From positions 1 to 5,947 of the forward strand of contig JAXDOS010000057.1 of assembly GCA_034668785.1 (NCBI GenBank): DNA of 5,947 bases. The letters run 5' to 3'. Shown here one piece after another: positions 5,031-5,947 of this stretch (within the stretch, counting starts at the first letter, position 1; the number at the start of each line of letters is the position of its first letter). The position numbers were made by a program, and so were the translations under genes. Below the pieces are notes generated by a model. That model made no database searches, was not told the origin of the DNA, and worked only from the letters and a program-made list of their open reading frames with translations. The stretch is from CANKHA01 sp034668785. Its GTDB lineage: Bacteria > Pseudomonadota > Alphaproteobacteria > Rhizobiales > Xanthobacteraceae.

Positions 5031-5947
5031 ATGAATGTTGCACCGCGCCGTCCCATGGGCCCGCAGCCATGGGAGACCGTCAGGAATCGTCTCGATCAGG
5101 CGCTTCCCTTCAACAATATGATCGATACGCCGTATTACCGCGACGCCGTCTACGAACAATTCTCCGCGAAAGAATATGCCCGCCGCTATGCGGCGCTGCG
5201 CGGCAAGATGCGCGAGCACAAGCTCGATTGCGTGATCGTCCCGGGCGGGCCGAGCCATTGGAGTTTTGGCGGCGGCATGTTGTGGCTGACTGGGCATTGG
5301 GAATGGCATGCGCTCGCTTGCTACGTGGTCGTCCCGCTCGAAGGCGAACCGACCTTGATCAATTCCCAAGGCGGCACCCATTGCGAGGCGGTGCGGCGCG
5401 AAACTTCCGCCGCCTTGTCGGACGTGCGGCAAAGCCGCGGCGGCCGCTACGCCGAAGTCATGGTCGAGCGCATTCGCGAATTGAAGCTGGAGCGCGGCCG
5501 GATCGGGCTGCTCGAAGTCGATCCGCGGCACACCGATTACCTGCCGGTCAACCAGTACAACGTTTTGCGCGACGGGCTGCCCCACGCGGAAATCGTTTTC
5601 ACCACCGGCTTTATGCACGAGCTGCTGTCGATCCACAGCGACGAGGAACTCGACTGCGTGCGCAAGGCTGGCGTTCTCTGCCAGAAAGCGATGGAGTCAC
5701 TTGTCGCGCGCGCCAAGCCCGGTGCGACCGAAGCGGATCTACGCGCCGCGGCAGGCTCGGCCATTCTTGAAGGCGGCGGCGACATCGACTTCCTCATCAT
5801 CGCGTCGTCGTCGATGACCAACCCAGCGATGGTGTTCGGCAATCCGCGGCCGTCAAAACGCGCACTATCGAAGGGCGACTACATCAATATGGAACTGGCG
5901 GCCGGCTATCGCGGCTATACCGCGCAGATCGGATCGCCGATCTGCAT
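5031..5947 (+). CDS. Creatinase/M24-fold hydrolase-like protein with altered metal-site residues (3' end outside window)
   Basis: The frame runs from ATG 5031, preceded by AAGGA 7 bases upstream and 3 bp after the binding-protein stop, to the window end without a stop: 305 visible residues of a protein probably near 400. No signal peptide is seen, so it is probably cytoplasmic. Residues about 50-190 resemble the creatinase N-terminal domain (YAALRGKMREHKLDCVIVPG, LWLTGHWEW, VVVPLEGEPTLIN). From S203 the pita-bread catalytic domain begins (SDEELDCVRKAGVLCQKAM, then KPGATEADL). Aligned on the GD-x4-D...GY-x2-D core, the first two metal ligands of M24 peptidases are replaced by Glu288 (NMELAAGY) and Gln299 (YTAQIGSP), 11 residues apart as in the family. 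No histidine occurs from 203 to 305, so the conserved His before the core is also absent. The remaining ligands lie outside the window. Non-peptidase relatives such as creatinase, ectoine hydrolase and DddP are better models than Xaa-Pro aminopeptidase, but the substrate is unknown. Confidence 0.85.
   Translation, partial: MNVAPRRPMGPQPWETVRNRLDQALPFNNMIDTPYYRDAVYEQFSAKEYARRYAALRGKMREHKLDCVIVPGGPSHWSFGGGMLWLTGHWEWHALACYVVVPLEGEPTLINSQGGTHCEAVRRETSAALSDVRQSRGGRYAEVMVERIRELKLERGRIGLLEVDPRHTDYLPVNQYNVLRDGLPHAEIVFTTGFMHELLSIHSDEELDCVRKAGVLCQKAMESLVARAKPGATEADLRAAAGSAILEGGGDIDFLIIASSSMTNPAMVFGNPRPSKRALSKGDYINMELAAGYRGYTAQIGSPIC

Noticed and set aside
4026..5636. Very long open frame (536 codons) on the minus strand opposite the binding-protein and M24 genes
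   Set aside because: It is antisense to two well-supported genes, its translation is rich in Arg, His and Gly without any recognisable domain, and long antisense frames are common in GC-rich DNA with strong third-position bias.
5024..5770. Open frame on the + strand starting at 5024
   Set aside because: It overlaps the gene starting at 5031 in another frame. Only the 5031 frame gives a creatinase/M24-like protein, has a ribosome binding site at good spacing and stays open to the window end.

Overview
The window is GC-rich, densely coded DNA with every supported gene on the + strand. Gene order, codon use and protein style suggest an alphaproteobacterium, probably of the Bradyrhizobium/Xanthobacter type (Hyphomicrobiales). 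That placement is an inference from protein resemblance, with no rRNA or other marker present. The coding sequences are almost contiguous; the only gap over 25 bp is the 104 bp between 2214 and 2317. I saw no tRNA, rRNA, CRISPR array, insertion sequence or convincing terminator.

Left block (1-2213), nitrate/nitrite assimilation. The window opens inside the 3' end of an assimilatory nitrate reductase large subunit (nasA). This part carries the end of the molybdopterin-dinucleotide domain and a C-terminal BFD-like [2Fe-2S] domain. Its last codons overlap cysG, a full-length siroheme synthase, which makes the prosthetic group of the nitrite reductase acting after NasA. The two genes form one translationally linked unit.

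Right block (2318-5947), a compact uptake and hydrolase operon. It runs ABC ATPase, permease, periplasmic NMT1/TauA-type solute-binding protein, then a creatinase/M24-fold protein cut off by the window end. Junctions are a 4-bp overlap, a 20-bp gap and a 3-bp gap, so the four genes are almost certainly co-transcribed. The transporter belongs to the taurine/sulfonate/nitrate/pyrimidine-precursor class, but its ligand cannot be read from sequence. The binding protein is too short and too unlike NrtA to be called a nitrate protein. The likely logic is import of a small, probably nitrogen-containing, organic solute followed by cytoplasmic hydrolysis by the M24-fold enzyme.

The most interesting points are in the right block. 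The M24-fold protein has Glu and Gln where the first two metal-binding Asp residues normally sit, and no histidine in the visible part of its catalytic domain, so it is unlikely to be an ordinary aminopeptidase. The 104-bp leader before the ATPase holds several TGGC/GCCA dyads, two of them mutually exclusive, one touching the ribosome binding site, plus a weak sigma-54-like element.
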